Origin: Bordetella petrii
Lineage (GTDB): Bacteria; Pseudomonadota; Gammaproteobacteria; Burkholderiales; Burkholderiaceae_B
Length of the DNA stretch: 64,000 bases
Assembly (NCBI GenBank): GCA_017745595.1
Contig: WMBV01000019.1
Span: 60,284-124,283 of the forward strand
Reading direction: 5' to 3'
Both the position numbers and the translations under genes were made by a program. Each line of letters starts with the position of its first letter. The first letter of the stretch is position 1. Shown piece by piece: positions 1-8,166 of this stretch. Under the pieces are notes generated by a model. That model ran no database searches and was not told the origin of the DNA. It saw nothing but the letters and a program-made list of their open reading frames with translations.

Positions 1-239
1 CGGAAGCCTTGCCGTCCGCCGCCCGCGCGCTGGCCACGCAGCTGGCCGGCGGCGCGACGGGCGCACTGGGAGGCATCAAGCGCCTGTGCGATCAGGCGTG
101 TTCGACCATGCTGCCCGCGCACCTGGAGCGCGAGCGCGATGCCCTGCTGCGTTGCGCCGTATCGGCCGACGGCCGCGAAGGGGTCGCGGCGTTTTCACAG
201 AAGCGGCCGCCGCGGTTCACGGACAAGCGTATCGACTGA
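1..239 (+). CDS. Enoyl-CoA hydratase/isomerase family protein, C-terminal part (cut by window start)
   Basis: The frame is open from the first bases and stops at TGA 237-239, so only about the last 78 residues are present. The sequence resembles the C-terminal helical region of crotonase-fold enzymes: a stretch like ATQLAGGATGALGGIKRL, then a run of helices with acidic and arginine residues, and the ending AFSQKRPPRFTDK. The pattern 'AFxxKRxPxF' is typical of enoyl-CoA hydratase C-termini. The active-site half lies upstream of the window, so substrate and activity cannot be judged. The gene is convergent with the VOC gene that follows. Confidence 0.75.
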   Translation, partial: EALPSAARALATQLAGGATGALGGIKRLCDQACSTMLPAHLERERDALLRCAVSADGREGVAAFSQKRPPRFTDKRID

Positions 240-268
240 GGACCGGTGTCCGGCAGGGCGGCGCGTGC

Positions 269-661
269 TTACTCGGGCTGGTGGCAAACCACGCAAAGCT
301 TGTTGCCGTCGGGATCGCGGAAGTACGCCCCGTAATAGTCCGGATGGTAGTGAGGCCGCAGGCCCGGCTCGCCTTCGCAGGCGCCGCCGGCGGCCAGCGC
401 GGCCGCATACGCCCGCCGCACCTGGTCGCGGCTAGCGGCAAGAAAGGCCGCCATCTGGCCATTGCCCGCATCGTGCGGCTCGCCGTCAAAGGGTTTGCCG
501 ATGATGAAAAAGGGCCGGCCGCCGTCTTTGGCCTGCCAGCCCGCCCAGGGTTTATCGGCATCCAGGAACCGTTGCCGTAAATCCAGCACTTCGAACAGCC
601 GGTCATAGAAGCGTAGTGCGCGGTCGAAATCGGTGATGCCGATGGAGATATGCGAGAACAT
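269..661 (-). CDS. VOC (glyoxalase/bleomycin-resistance fold) family protein
   Basis: This 130-residue protein has the size of a single-chain vicinal-oxygen-chelate protein. It begins with the typical MFSHISIGITDFDRALRFYDRLF segment, where His4 is a likely metal ligand. It ends with the second beta-alpha-beta-beta module, YGAYFRDPDGNKLCVVCH. The family includes glyoxalases, dioxygenases and resistance proteins that bind a divalent metal in the cytoplasm. The exact reaction cannot be predicted. It appears to stand alone between the enoyl-CoA hydratase remnant and the FAH-family gene. Confidence 0.85.
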   Translation of the reverse strand: MFSHISIGITDFDRALRFYDRLFEVLDLRQRFLDADKPWAGWQAKDGGRPFFIIGKPFDGEPHDAGNGQMAAFLAASRDQVRRAYAAALAAGGACEGEPGLRPHYHPDYYGAYFRDPDGNKLCVVCHQPE

Positions 662-745
662 GGCGGGGCCTCGTGGGGGTAGGAATGAACCGGGCTCGGC
701 CGCAACGGCTGGCGGCGGCTGGCTGGCCCTTGTGCCGCGAACCCT

Positions 746-1591
746 TTACAGCCCGGCCGCCACCGTATTGGCCAAGACCCCCACTTTACCGATTTCCACC
801 TCGACGCGATCCCCCGGACGCATCCATACCTGGGGCTTGCGGCCGCTGCCCACGCCGGCCGGGGTGCCGGTGGCGATGATGTCGCCGCACTTGAGCGGGG
901 CTATCGTCGACAGGTAAGCAATGAGATCCGGCAGCCCGTACGTCATGTTGCTGACCTGGTCCCGCTGCATTTCGCGGCCGTTCAGGCGGGTGGTGATGAC
1001 CAGGTCTTCGGGGTTGCCGATGGCGTCGGCCGAGGCCAGCCAGGGGCCGCAAGGCGCGGTGCCGGGGAAATTCTTGCCGGCGGTGACCGACTGCTTCTGC
1101 CAGTCGCGCACGCTGATATCGTTGAAGCAGGTGTAGCCCGCAACGTGCGCCAGCGCCTCGGCCCGCGGGATGCGCGCGCCGCCGCGGCCGATCACCAGCG
1201 CCAGTTCGCCTTCGTAGTCCAGGCATTCCGATACCGCCGGCATCGGGACCGGGCCGTTGTGGCCCAGCAGCGTATCGGCCGCCCGCAGGAATATGCTGGG
1301 GTGGCTCGGCATAGCGCGGCCCACTTCCTCGACGTGCGCGCGGTAGTTCAGCCCGACGCAAAGAATCCTTGCCGGAAGGGCGACGGGCGGCAGCAGTTCC
1401 AGGTTTGCCAGCGGCAAGCGGCGCAGGCCCGGGCCGCCGAAATGGCGTGCCAGTTCGCCGCCCAGCTCGGCCAGCACATGCACCATCTCGCGGTCGCGCA
1501 GCGGGGGCGGCGCCTCGAGCAGGGCCTGCTCGTCTTCGAGTACCAGTCCCCAACTGGGTTGATCATCGATGCGGAAGCGGGCCAGTTTCAT
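746..1591 (-). CDS. Fumarylacetoacetate hydrolase (FAH) family protein
   Basis: The 281-residue product belongs to the FAH family, which cleaves C-C bonds in acylpyruvates or hydrates/decarboxylates oxo-dienoates using Mg2+ or Mn2+. The metal site is visible as DYEGELALVIG (Glu127, Glu129), followed by GYTCFNDISVRD (Asp158). GDIIATGTPAGVGSG near the C-terminus is also typical. Start ATG 1591 gives the usual MKLARF opening; an upstream extension to 1669 looks spurious. It is the promoter-distal gene of a minus-strand cluster with Bug receptors, two dioxygenases and an FMN 2-hydroxyacid dehydrogenase, so a late step of ring or chain cleavage is likely. The substrate is unknown. Confidence 0.88.
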   Translation of the reverse strand: MKLARFRIDDQPSWGLVLEDEQALLEAPPPLRDREMVHVLAELGGELARHFGGPGLRRLPLANLELLPPVALPARILCVGLNYRAHVEEVGRAMPSHPSIFLRAADTLLGHNGPVPMPAVSECLDYEGELALVIGRGGARIPRAEALAHVAGYTCFNDISVRDWQKQSVTAGKNFPGTAPCGPWLASADAIGNPEDLVITTRLNGREMQRDQVSNMTYGLPDLIAYLSTIAPLKCGDIIATGTPAGVGSGRKPQVWMRPGDRVEVEIGKVGVLANTVAAGL

Positions 1592-1671
1592 GCGGATACC
1601 TTTTCGGCGGGTAGCGAGGGGTCGGACGAACCGGCAGCGACAGGCTTCGCGGCCGGTAGGGGGTTGCAAGT

Positions 1672-2652
1672 TCAGTTTCCGTCGATGCCGGCCACGTGGA
1701 TGGCGCGTTTCCAGAACGCCGATTCGCTGGCCACGAAACGCTTGAAGTCGTCGGAAGATCCGCCCTGCGGCACGCTGCCGGCGTCGTGCATGGTCTTGCG
1801 CACGGCGGGATCGGCCAGCGCCAGGTTGATCTCGCGGTTCAGCCTGTCGGTCAGCGCTTGCGGCAGATGCGCCGGAGCCATGATGCCGCCCCAGGCCTGG
1901 ACGTCGAAGCCGGCCATGCCGCTTTCTTCCATGGTGGGCACATCCGGCAGCATCTCGGCGCGCTGGGCCGACGTAACGGCCAGGGGCCGTATTTTCCCGT
2001 CGCGGATAAAGGGCAGCGGCGCGGTGACGTTATCGATCATCAAGTTGACCTGGCCTCCGACCAGGTCCATCAGCCCGGGCGCGCTGCCCTTATAGGGCAC
2101 GTGGCGCAGCTGGACTCCGGCGGCCTGGCTGAAGATTTCCATCGCCAGATGCTGCGAACTGGTTTGGCCGGGAGACGCGTAGGTAATCGTGTCCGGCGGC
2201 TGCTGCCGCGCATAGCGGATCAACTCGGCGATGTTGTGCACGGGTAGCGCGTCATTGGCGCTCAGTACCAGGCCGGCGCGGCCGATCAGGGTAATGGGGG
2301 TGAAATCGTTCAGCGGGTCGTAGCCCAGGTTCGGGTTGAAATGCGGGGCAATGGCATGGCTGCTGGATGTCGCGTACAGCAGGGTATAGCCATCCGGACG
2401 CGCGACCGCCGCGGCCTGCGCGGCAATCGCCCCGGAAGCGCCGGGGCGGTTTTCCACGATGACCGGCTGCCCCATCTGCTTCTGCAGCGCAGAGGCCAGC
2501 AACCTTACCGTGGTATCCGACGAACCGCCGGGTGGAAAGCCCACCAGGATCTTCACGGGCCGCACCGGGTAGTCCGGCGCCTGCGCGAAGGCCAGCAAGG
2601 GGGCCGAGATACCGACGGCCAGGGCCGCGATGAAATGTCTGCGTTGTGTCAT
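1672..2652 (-). CDS. Bug-family (TctC) tripartite tricarboxylate-type binding receptor
   Basis: A 326-residue periplasmic solute-binding protein of the Bug family, which captures organic acids or other small metabolites. It has an N-terminal signal peptide (MTQRRHFIAALAVGISAPLLAFAQA) and then the family's first strand, YPVRPVKILVGFPPGGSSDT. VIVENRPGASGAIAAQ and HVPYKGSAPGLMDLVGGQV are further family signatures. The start at 2652 is chosen because it begins the signal peptide. No TctA/TctB membrane genes are adjacent, so this is an orphan receptor. It lies between the FAH-family and dioxygenase genes and probably delivers their substrate. Confidence 0.9.
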   Translation of the reverse strand: MTQRRHFIAALAVGISAPLLAFAQAPDYPVRPVKILVGFPPGGSSDTTVRLLASALQKQMGQPVIVENRPGASGAIAAQAAAVARPDGYTLLYATSSSHAIAPHFNPNLGYDPLNDFTPITLIGRAGLVLSANDALPVHNIAELIRYARQQPPDTITYASPGQTSSQHLAMEIFSQAAGVQLRHVPYKGSAPGLMDLVGGQVNLMIDNVTAPLPFIRDGKIRPLAVTSAQRAEMLPDVPTMEESGMAGFDVQAWGGIMAPAHLPQALTDRLNREINLALADPAVRKTMHDAGSVPQGGSSDDFKRFVASESAFWKRAIHVAGIDGN

Positions 2653-2702
2653 GCTCTCTCCATTTTTTATTCTTACGTCCAAACGCCAGCGCAAGCTTTT
2701 TA

Positions 2703-3581
2703 TTACATAGCCAGCGCTTCCAGCAAAGGGGCCGGCTCGCATACGGCGTTCCAGCGCAGTTCGCGAACGTACTTATCCGATTCGAACGGGGTGGCCCGGT
2801 GCATGGTGCAGCTGTCGTCCCAGCAGATCAGGTCGTGCGGCAGCCATGTGTACGAAAACACGAATTGCGGCTGGGTCGCGTGGCGGGTCAATTCGGCCAA
2901 CAGGTCCTGGCTTTCGTCTTCCGGCATGCCCACGACGCGGCCGGCGTGCGACGACAGGTAGAGCGACTTGCGGCCGCTGCGGGCATGGACGCGAACCAGC
3001 GGCTGAACGACGGGGGGCGCTTTTTCGCGCTCTTCGGCGCTGAATTCCGTGAAGCCGGCGCGCGCGCGCGAGGCAAAGATGCTGTGCTCGACGCGCAGCC
3101 CTTCGAGTTCGCGCTGGCGTTGGGGCGGCAAGGCATCCCATGCGGCGCGCATGTCGGCGTATTCGGTGGCGGGCGGGGCCGGCGGCAGCTGGCGAGCCGA
3201 CAGCACGGTGACCCGGGCCGGCATGGCCATGAAAGACAGGTCGGTATGCCAGAGCTGGTTGGCGTCGCTGAACTTGCGGCGTTCCGAGCCCTGCGCCAGC
3301 AGCCCGCCTTCCTTGGCCAGGTTCGAGACGTCGCCGAAGCGCGCATCGGCCAGGCGGCGCCGCTTGGTGTCCATGACCGACTGGTGTACGCGGCCGAACC
3401 GGCTGGAAAACGCCAGTTGCTGTTCGTCGTTGACCCTTTGGCGCCGGAAACTCAGCAGCGAGTATTGTGCCAGGGCCTGCTCGACGGCTTCGAAGCTGTC
3501 CGCGTCCAGCGGGCGGGTCAGGTCCAGCCCTTCGATTTCGGCGCCGAAGCTGGAGGTGAACGGGATAACGCGAAGGTCCAT
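2703..3581 (-). CDS. TauD/TfdA-family Fe(II)/2-oxoglutarate dioxygenase (copy 1)
   Basis: The 292-residue protein belongs to the TauD/TfdA family, which uses Fe(II), O2 and 2-oxoglutarate to hydroxylate substrates such as taurine or aryloxyacids, often releasing a leaving group. The iron ligands are visible as WHTDLSF (His112, Asp114) and TMHRATPF (His261). Arg274 in RELRWN is the likely 2-oxoglutarate anchor. Start ATG 3581 aligns exactly with the start of the neighbouring copy (3599-4447). The two proteins share motif spacing and long similar stretches, so a tandem duplication is likely. Substrate unknown. Confidence 0.9.
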   Translation of the reverse strand: MDLRVIPFTSSFGAEIEGLDLTRPLDADSFEAVEQALAQYSLLSFRRQRVNDEQQLAFSSRFGRVHQSVMDTKRRRLADARFGDVSNLAKEGGLLAQGSERRKFSDANQLWHTDLSFMAMPARVTVLSARQLPPAPPATEYADMRAAWDALPPQRQRELEGLRVEHSIFASRARAGFTEFSAEEREKAPPVVQPLVRVHARSGRKSLYLSSHAGRVVGMPEDESQDLLAELTRHATQPQFVFSYTWLPHDLICWDDSCTMHRATPFESDKYVRELRWNAVCEPAPLLEALAM

Positions 3582-3598
3582 ATTGATTTCCCTTGGGT

Positions 3599-4447
3599 TC
3601 AGATGCGTTCGACGACCGCGTTCCAGCGCAGCTCCCGGCGCTGATTGAGCGAGTCGAACGGGACGGCGCGGTGCATGGTGCTGGTGTCGTCCCACATCAG
3701 GACGTCGAACGGATTCCATTGGTAGGCGAAGACGAACTGGGGCTGCGTGGCGTGCTCTATCAGCTCCGCCAGCAGCGCCTGCCCCGATTCCACGGGCCAG
3801 CCGACGATGTGCGACGCGTGCGAGGCCAGGTACAGGGATTTGCGGCGGCTGCGCGGGTGGGTCCGAACCAGGGGCTGGGTCACGGGCGGCAGCGCCTTGC
3901 GTTCGGCATCGGTGAAGCGGGTGTAGCCGGTCTTGGCCCGCGAGGTGAGAATGCTGTGCTCGATCTGCAAGCCTTCGAGCTCGCGCTGGCGGCCGGCGGG
4001 CAGCGCGTCCCAGGCGGCGCGCATGTCGGCGAACTCGGTGGGCGGCGGTTCCGCGGGCAGCTCGCGGGCCGACAGCACGGTAATGCGCGCCGATGCGCGC
4101 ACAAAGGAAAGATCGGTGTGCCACAGCAGGTTGGCGTCGCTGTAGCCGCGTTCTCCGTTGCGGGCGATGTCGCCGTCAAGGTTCAGGTTCGAGACGTCCT
4201 GGAAGTTCGGGTCCTTGATGCGGCGTTGCGCCGGATCGCGGCTGGCCTGGTGCAGGGGGCCGAACCCCGACGAGAACCGGACTTGCTGGGCATCGTCTAT
4301 GCGCTGGCAGCGGATGCCCAGTACGCCGTAGGTGGCCAGGGCGTCTTCCAGGGCTTCGTAGGTATCGCGGGAAAGAGGCTGGCGCAGGTCGATGCCCGTG
4401 ACTTCGGCGGCGAACAGCGGATTGAAAGGACGGACCTGTAGCGTCAT
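3599..4447 (-). CDS. TauD/TfdA-family Fe(II)/2-oxoglutarate dioxygenase (copy 2)
   Basis: A 282-residue second member of the tandem dioxygenase pair. The facial triad is complete: WHTDLSF gives His110 and Asp112, TMHRAVPF gives His259, and the C-terminal RELRWNAV carries the 2-oxoglutarate-binding Arg. Compared with copy 1, the segment around residues 85-105 and the extreme C-terminus differ most, which suggests divergent substrates or a regulatory difference. The start at 4447 matches copy 1 in alignment and has a purine-rich stretch just upstream. It is co-oriented with copy 1 (17-bp gap) and with the Bug gene upstream. The function is inferred only to family level. Confidence 0.9.
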   Translation of the reverse strand: MTLQVRPFNPLFAAEVTGIDLRQPLSRDTYEALEDALATYGVLGIRCQRIDDAQQVRFSSGFGPLHQASRDPAQRRIKDPNFQDVSNLNLDGDIARNGERGYSDANLLWHTDLSFVRASARITVLSARELPAEPPPTEFADMRAAWDALPAGRQRELEGLQIEHSILTSRAKTGYTRFTDAERKALPPVTQPLVRTHPRSRRKSLYLASHASHIVGWPVESGQALLAELIEHATQPQFVFAYQWNPFDVLMWDDTSTMHRAVPFDSLNQRRELRWNAVVERI

Positions 4448-4475
4448 GTGAGTCTCCTGGCAGGGTTGAATCGCT

Positions 4476-5438
4476 TTATTGCCGCGGAATATGCGCGTCG
4501 CGCACCAGCTGCTGCCAATGCCCGATATCGGTCGCCACCAGGTTGGCGAACCGGGCCGGTCCCAGGGGCAGCTCGTCATGGCCGAAAACGGCCAGTTTTT
4601 CCACGGTCTTGGGCTGGGACAGGACCTTGGCCATGGCCGCGTGCAGCGTGTCGACGATGCCGGACGGGGTGCCCGCCGGCGCCATGATTCCTATCCAGGA
4701 CACCAGTTCGTAGCCGGGCAGGTCTTCGGCCATGGCCGGGATGTCCGGAGCCAGTTGCGACCGCCGCGGCGCCGTGATGGCCAGCACTCTCAGCCGCCCC
4801 GAGTTGTGGGCCGTGATCGCCACGCCCAGCGGCAGGAAACAGGCATCCAGGCGCTTGGCCTCGACATCGATCATCGCGGGCTGCAGCGATTTGTAGGGGA
4901 TGTCGTTGACGTCGATGCCGCCCTTGGTTTCCAGCAGCGCCACGCAAGCCCGCGAGCTGGCCGAGCCGTGCGCCACCGTGACCGTGCCCGGCCTTTCCGA
5001 GGCGTAGCGCAGGAATTCCGGAATGTTCTGCGCCGGAAGATCGGTGCGTACCGCCAGCGCCCAGGGCGCGGCGCTGATGGCGCCGACCGGCGTGAAGTCC
5101 TTGACGGGATCGTAGGGCAGCTTCTTGAACAGCGCGACGTTGCCGGCATGCGAGCCGTTCGATACGAAGATAAGGGTGTAGCCGTTGGGCTGCGCGCGCG
5201 CCGCCAATTGCGACCCGATCGAGCCTTCGGCGCCGGGACGGTTCTCGACGATGATGGACTGGCCGACGATCTTGCCCATTTCGTCGGCCATGTACCTGGC
5301 GATGGCATCGGTGGACAGGCCCGGGCCGAACGGAACGATCAGCGTGATGGCCCGTCCCGGGTAGTCGTCATCGGCCGCGGCCAGGGCCGGGGCCAGGCCT
5401 ATCGTGGAAAGGAACAGGCAAAAGCGTCTGCGTTGCAT
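4476..5438 (-). CDS. Bug-family (TctC) binding receptor
   Basis: The 320-residue exported receptor has a signal peptide (MQRRRFCLFLSTIGLAPALAAA) followed by YPGRAITLIVPFGPGLSTDA and SIIVENRPGAEGSIGSQL, both Bug signatures. The usual glycine-rich PGGxxD loop reads GPGLSTD here, a small departure. It is the second Bug gene in this catabolic cluster, directly upstream of dioxygenase copy 2 and downstream of the FMN enzyme. No cognate permease is nearby. The ligand is unknown; a carboxylate handled by the dioxygenases is a reasonable guess. Confidence 0.9.
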   Translation of the reverse strand: MQRRRFCLFLSTIGLAPALAAADDDYPGRAITLIVPFGPGLSTDAIARYMADEMGKIVGQSIIVENRPGAEGSIGSQLAARAQPNGYTLIFVSNGSHAGNVALFKKLPYDPVKDFTPVGAISAAPWALAVRTDLPAQNIPEFLRYASERPGTVTVAHGSASSRACVALLETKGGIDVNDIPYKSLQPAMIDVEAKRLDACFLPLGVAITAHNSGRLRVLAITAPRRSQLAPDIPAMAEDLPGYELVSWIGIMAPAGTPSGIVDTLHAAMAKVLSQPKTVEKLAVFGHDELPLGPARFANLVATDIGHWQQLVRDAHIPRQ

Positions 5439-5491
5439 GCGTCGTCTCGTCGTGGTCAGGGGTAATGGGTCGTGTCAGGAAGCGCGGCGTG

Positions 5492-6724
5492 TCAGCGGCC
5501 CCGGGCGATGCAGTGCGGGCCCAGGTCCGCGATGCCGCGGCAGCCCATGAAGGCCATGGTCCGGTCCACGTCGTCGGCCAGAATCTGCAAGACGCGGGCC
5601 ACTCCGCCTTCGCCGCCGGCGGCCACGCCGTACAGCGGGGCGCGGCCCAGCATCACGGCCTGGGCCCCCAGGGCCAGCGCCTTGACGATGTCGCTGCCTT
5701 GCCGGAAGCCGCTGTCCACCAGTACGGTGCCGCGGGCGCCTATCGCTTCGGCCACGGCGGGCAGCGCGTCGATGGCCGCGATGGCCGGGTCGAAGTTGCG
5801 GGCCCCGTGGTTCGACACCACCACGCCGTCGGCGCCGCAATCCATCGCCGCGCGGGCGTCGTCCGGGTGCATGACGCCCTTGACCAGCAACGGCCCCTGC
5901 CAGCGTTTGCGCAGTTCGCGCAAGTCTTCCCAGGTCAGGGTCTCGTTCTTCGGGGTTCCGCGCACGTGCTTGGGGCGTTCCATCAGGGACCGGCGCAGTT
6001 CTTCCGGATAGTTCTGGTGGCGCGGGATGCCGCTGGTCAGTAAATAGCGCGCCATGACGCCCAGCATCCAGCGCGGATGCAGCGCCACGTCCAGCACGTT
6101 GCGCCGGTTGATGCGGATGGGCACCGAGAATCCATTGCGCTGGTTGTAGTCGCGCTTGGGAGACACCGCCGTGTCGATGGTGACCAGCAAGGCTTCGTAG
6201 CCCGCCGCCTTCACGCGGTCCAGCAATTGATACGACATGCGCCGGTCCGGCCACATGTATAGCTGGAACCAGAGCCGCCCGCCTGCCTGCTCGGCCACCT
6301 CTTCCATCGATGTAATAGACGCGGTGGACAGGGTGAAGGGCACGCCCGCCGCCGCCGCGGCCCGCGCCAGGGCGATTTCGCCCTGATGCCACAACAGGCC
6401 CGCGGCCCCGGTCGGCGCGATGGCGCAGGGCTGTTCCATCGGGCGGCCGAACAGGCTTGTGCGCGTGGTGCGTCCGCTGACATCGACCAGGCCGCGCGGC
6501 CATAGACGGATGCGGTCCAGCGCGTCGCGGTTGCCGCGCAAGGCCAGTTCGGCCTCGCTGCCCCGGTCCACGAACTCGAACAGGCCGCGCGGCAAGCGCT
6601 TCCGGGCGATGGCGCGCAGGTCGGCAACGATGTGCGCGTCCGGAAACGACGGCGCGCAATACCGCGCTGATCGGGGTAAGCCGGGCGAGGAGACGTTCCG
6701 ATCCAACTGCGAACTGAGTGGCAT
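5492..6724 (-). CDS. FMN-dependent alpha-hydroxy acid dehydrogenase/oxidase (LldD/mandelate-dehydrogenase type)
   Basis: A 410-residue (beta/alpha)8 flavoprotein that oxidises a 2-hydroxyacid to a 2-oxoacid. FMN-binding and catalytic segments are visible: IAPTGAAGLLWHQGE, LVTIDTAVSPKRD, LLVKGVMHPDDA (Lys282), VVSNHGARNFDPA (catalytic His306, Arg309), and VDSGFRQGSDIVKALALGA near the C-terminus. The family's usual SNHGGRQ is SNHGARN here, as in some mandelate or lactate dehydrogenases. It is the first gene of the minus-strand cluster and is divergent from the LysR gene at 6848, which probably controls it. Electrons may pass to the respiratory chain, but no membrane anchor is obvious. Confidence 0.88.
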   Translation of the reverse strand: MPLSSQLDRNVSSPGLPRSARYCAPSFPDAHIVADLRAIARKRLPRGLFEFVDRGSEAELALRGNRDALDRIRLWPRGLVDVSGRTTRTSLFGRPMEQPCAIAPTGAAGLLWHQGEIALARAAAAAGVPFTLSTASITSMEEVAEQAGGRLWFQLYMWPDRRMSYQLLDRVKAAGYEALLVTIDTAVSPKRDYNQRNGFSVPIRINRRNVLDVALHPRWMLGVMARYLLTSGIPRHQNYPEELRRSLMERPKHVRGTPKNETLTWEDLRELRKRWQGPLLVKGVMHPDDARAAMDCGADGVVVSNHGARNFDPAIAAIDALPAVAEAIGARGTVLVDSGFRQGSDIVKALALGAQAVMLGRAPLYGVAAGGEGGVARVLQILADDVDRTMAFMGCRGIADLGPHCIARGR

Positions 6725-6847
6725 GGCGCGCTTTCGTACTGATTGGTGAGGTGGTGTTATTTAAAGTCCAATCTAATAAAAGAAAAAATTAGTTTTAATT
6801 TTCTAATAACATAGGAAATATTTATGTAATACGCGGTAGCCCAGCCC
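6725..6847. promoter_or_regulatory. AT-rich divergent promoter region between the FMN dehydrogenase and LysR genes
   Basis: This gap is strikingly AT-rich against its surroundings, especially 6757-6831. It contains near-palindromic stretches around 6797-6822 (TTCTAATAACATAGGAA) and repeated ATTAG/CTAAT words. That fits LysR-type T-N11-A operators overlapping divergent promoters. The exact sites are inferred. Confidence 0.55.
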
Positions 6848-7756
6848 ATGTCACGTCCCACTTTGCTCAACCTGGAAACCGCGCTCTGGGTGAATCGCCT
6901 GGGCACTTTCGCGGCCACGGCGCAGAAGATGCATGCCACGCAGCCGGCGATTTCGCTGCGCATACGCGAGCTCGAGGCGGCGCTGGACACCCTGCTGTTC
7001 GAGCGCAAAGGCCATCGCATGGAACCGACGGTGGAGGGCCGCAAGTTCCTGCATCGCATCGAGCCGCTGGTGACCGAGATTCAAGAGGTGCTTGGCAGTG
7101 CCCGCGACAGCACCGCCGCGCAGGGCGTGATCCGGATAGGATCCGGCGATATTCCGATGACCTGGTTCGGCAACCTGATCGGCCAGTTGCAGCGCGAAAT
7201 GCCGGACGTGAACTACGAGCTGTATATCGGCATTGCCCGCCGGCTGCTGGCCCAGCTGGAAGAGGGAAGACTGGACTTTGTCTTGATGGCGGGCCGGGTC
7301 GAATACCCCACGCTGACCAGTTCTTCGCTGGGGCGCACGCCCATGCGCTGGGTGATGGCGGAGGACCGCTGGCGCATCTTCGGCGCGGACGGCGGCAAGA
7401 AGCGCACGCTGGCCCAGTTGCTCAATGCGGGCCCCATCTGGCTGATTCCGCGGGATTCGCCGTACTTCGCGGGACAGGTCGAAATGCTGAAAGCGCAGGG
7501 GGCCGATCTGCGCAATGTGAACAGCTGCGACAACATGAACACGCTGATCGAGCTGGTGGCGCGCAACGGCGGCATGGGCTATTTGCCCATGGTGCTGATC
7601 GAAGAGCGGCTGCGGCGCGGCGAACTGGTGGAAGTGGCGGGCATGCCCACCACCGGCCAGGCCGAGTATTTCATTGTGACTTCGCGGGGGCATCAGACCA
7701 GCCTGGTGCGGCAGGTGGTCGACCTGACCGTGCGCGCCAGCCAGTTCGCCAGGTAG
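6848..7756 (+). CDS. LysR-family transcriptional regulator
   Basis: The 302-residue protein has an N-terminal winged helix-turn-helix (about residues 5-65: LETALWVNRLGTFAATAQKMHATQPAIS and then LFERKGHRMEPTVEG). A LysR effector-binding domain follows from about residue 90 (IRIGSGDIPMTWF). It is divergent from the FMN dehydrogenase cluster at 746-6724, which it most likely regulates through the AT-rich gap between them. The inducer is unknown; it may be the hydroxyacid or oxoacid of that pathway. Confidence 0.92.
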   Translation: MSRPTLLNLETALWVNRLGTFAATAQKMHATQPAISLRIRELEAALDTLLFERKGHRMEPTVEGRKFLHRIEPLVTEIQEVLGSARDSTAAQGVIRIGSGDIPMTWFGNLIGQLQREMPDVNYELYIGIARRLLAQLEEGRLDFVLMAGRVEYPTLTSSSLGRTPMRWVMAEDRWRIFGADGGKKRTLAQLLNAGPIWLIPRDSPYFAGQVEMLKAQGADLRNVNSCDNMNTLIELVARNGGMGYLPMVLIEERLRRGELVEVAGMPTTGQAEYFIVTSRGHQTSLVRQVVDLTVRASQFAR

Positions 7757-7775
7757 GGCGCCGGATACTTCGGAA

Positions 7776-7800
7776 GGTGTCAGGCTCCGCAGGTGCCTGA
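7776..7800. repeat. Truncated copy of the dyad repeat
   Basis: GGTGTCAGGCTCCGCAGGTG continues to CCTGA and then breaks off, lacking the final CACC of the full dyad at 7919-7947. About 25-30 bp, including the preceding CGGAA, are duplicated at both ends of the intervening element 7801-7913. Confidence 0.8.
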
Positions 7801-7913
7801 AGTGAAAGTCCCACCCCCGAAGCGCTGCGCGCTTCCCCCTCAAGGGGGCGACGCTGGCGGCCCGGCAAAGCCGGATCCGCCGCGTCCCCGATCGAGCCGC
7901 ATCTTTCATTCCG
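7801..7913. repeat. Second-type GC-rich intergenic repeat
   Basis: The block contains CGAAGCGCTGCGCGCTTC, an excellent hairpin, followed by CCCCCTCAAGGGGG, another hairpin, then GGCGACGCTGGCGGCCCGGC and a CCGG-rich tail. From memory, this motif family recurs between genes in Burkholderiales genomes. Here it is sandwiched between two copies of the dyad repeat. No coding potential or promoter was identified in it. Confidence 0.5.
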
Positions 7914-7918
7914 CGGAA

Positions 7919-8007
7919 GGTGTCAGGCTCCGCAGGTGCCTGACACCGCTGCGTATAGAGGAATCCGGCTTACTTCGGTGTCTGACACCCTGCGGGAGTC
8001 AGACACC
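7919..8007. repeat. Pair of dyad (hairpin) repeats
   Basis: There are two perfect-stem dyads: 7919-7947 (GGTGTCAGGC / GCCTGACACC) and 7977-8007 (GGTGTCTGAC / GTCAGACACC). They are separated by a 29-bp AT-richer spacer. They follow the LysR gene and precede the riboswitch, where they could end transcription entering from upstream. Confidence 0.9.
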
Positions 8008-8050
8008 TGACAAGCCGTCGCCGAAGTGGGCGGAAGCGGGTTAACATTGC

Positions 8051-8130
8051 CGTTGCTCCGGGGTGCACGCCGTGCTGAGATCCAAACCCGCGAACTTGAC
8101 CCGGTTCATCCCGGCGTAAGAAGAGCATCG
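8051..8130 (+). promoter_or_regulatory. TPP riboswitch aptamer (THI box)
   Basis: The conserved thiamin-pyrophosphate aptamer elements occur in order. GGGGTGC is at 8060-8066 and CTGAGA at 8075-8080. ACCCGCGAACTTGA then CCGGTTCATCCCGGCGTAA follows, running to about 8119, matching the consensus GGGGTGC...CTGAGA...ACCC...GAACCTGAT...GGTTAATACC-GCGTA. The closing P1 stem is visible as TGCTC 8054-8058 pairing with GAGCA 8123-8127. TPP riboswitches shut off thiamin biosynthesis and uptake genes when TPP is plentiful. It lies 76 bp upstream of the LuxE-like gene, so the following operon should be repressed by TPP. Confidence 0.93.
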
Positions 8131-8166
8131 ACCTCGACCCGGGCGCCGCGCGCCGCTGGGGCAGGT

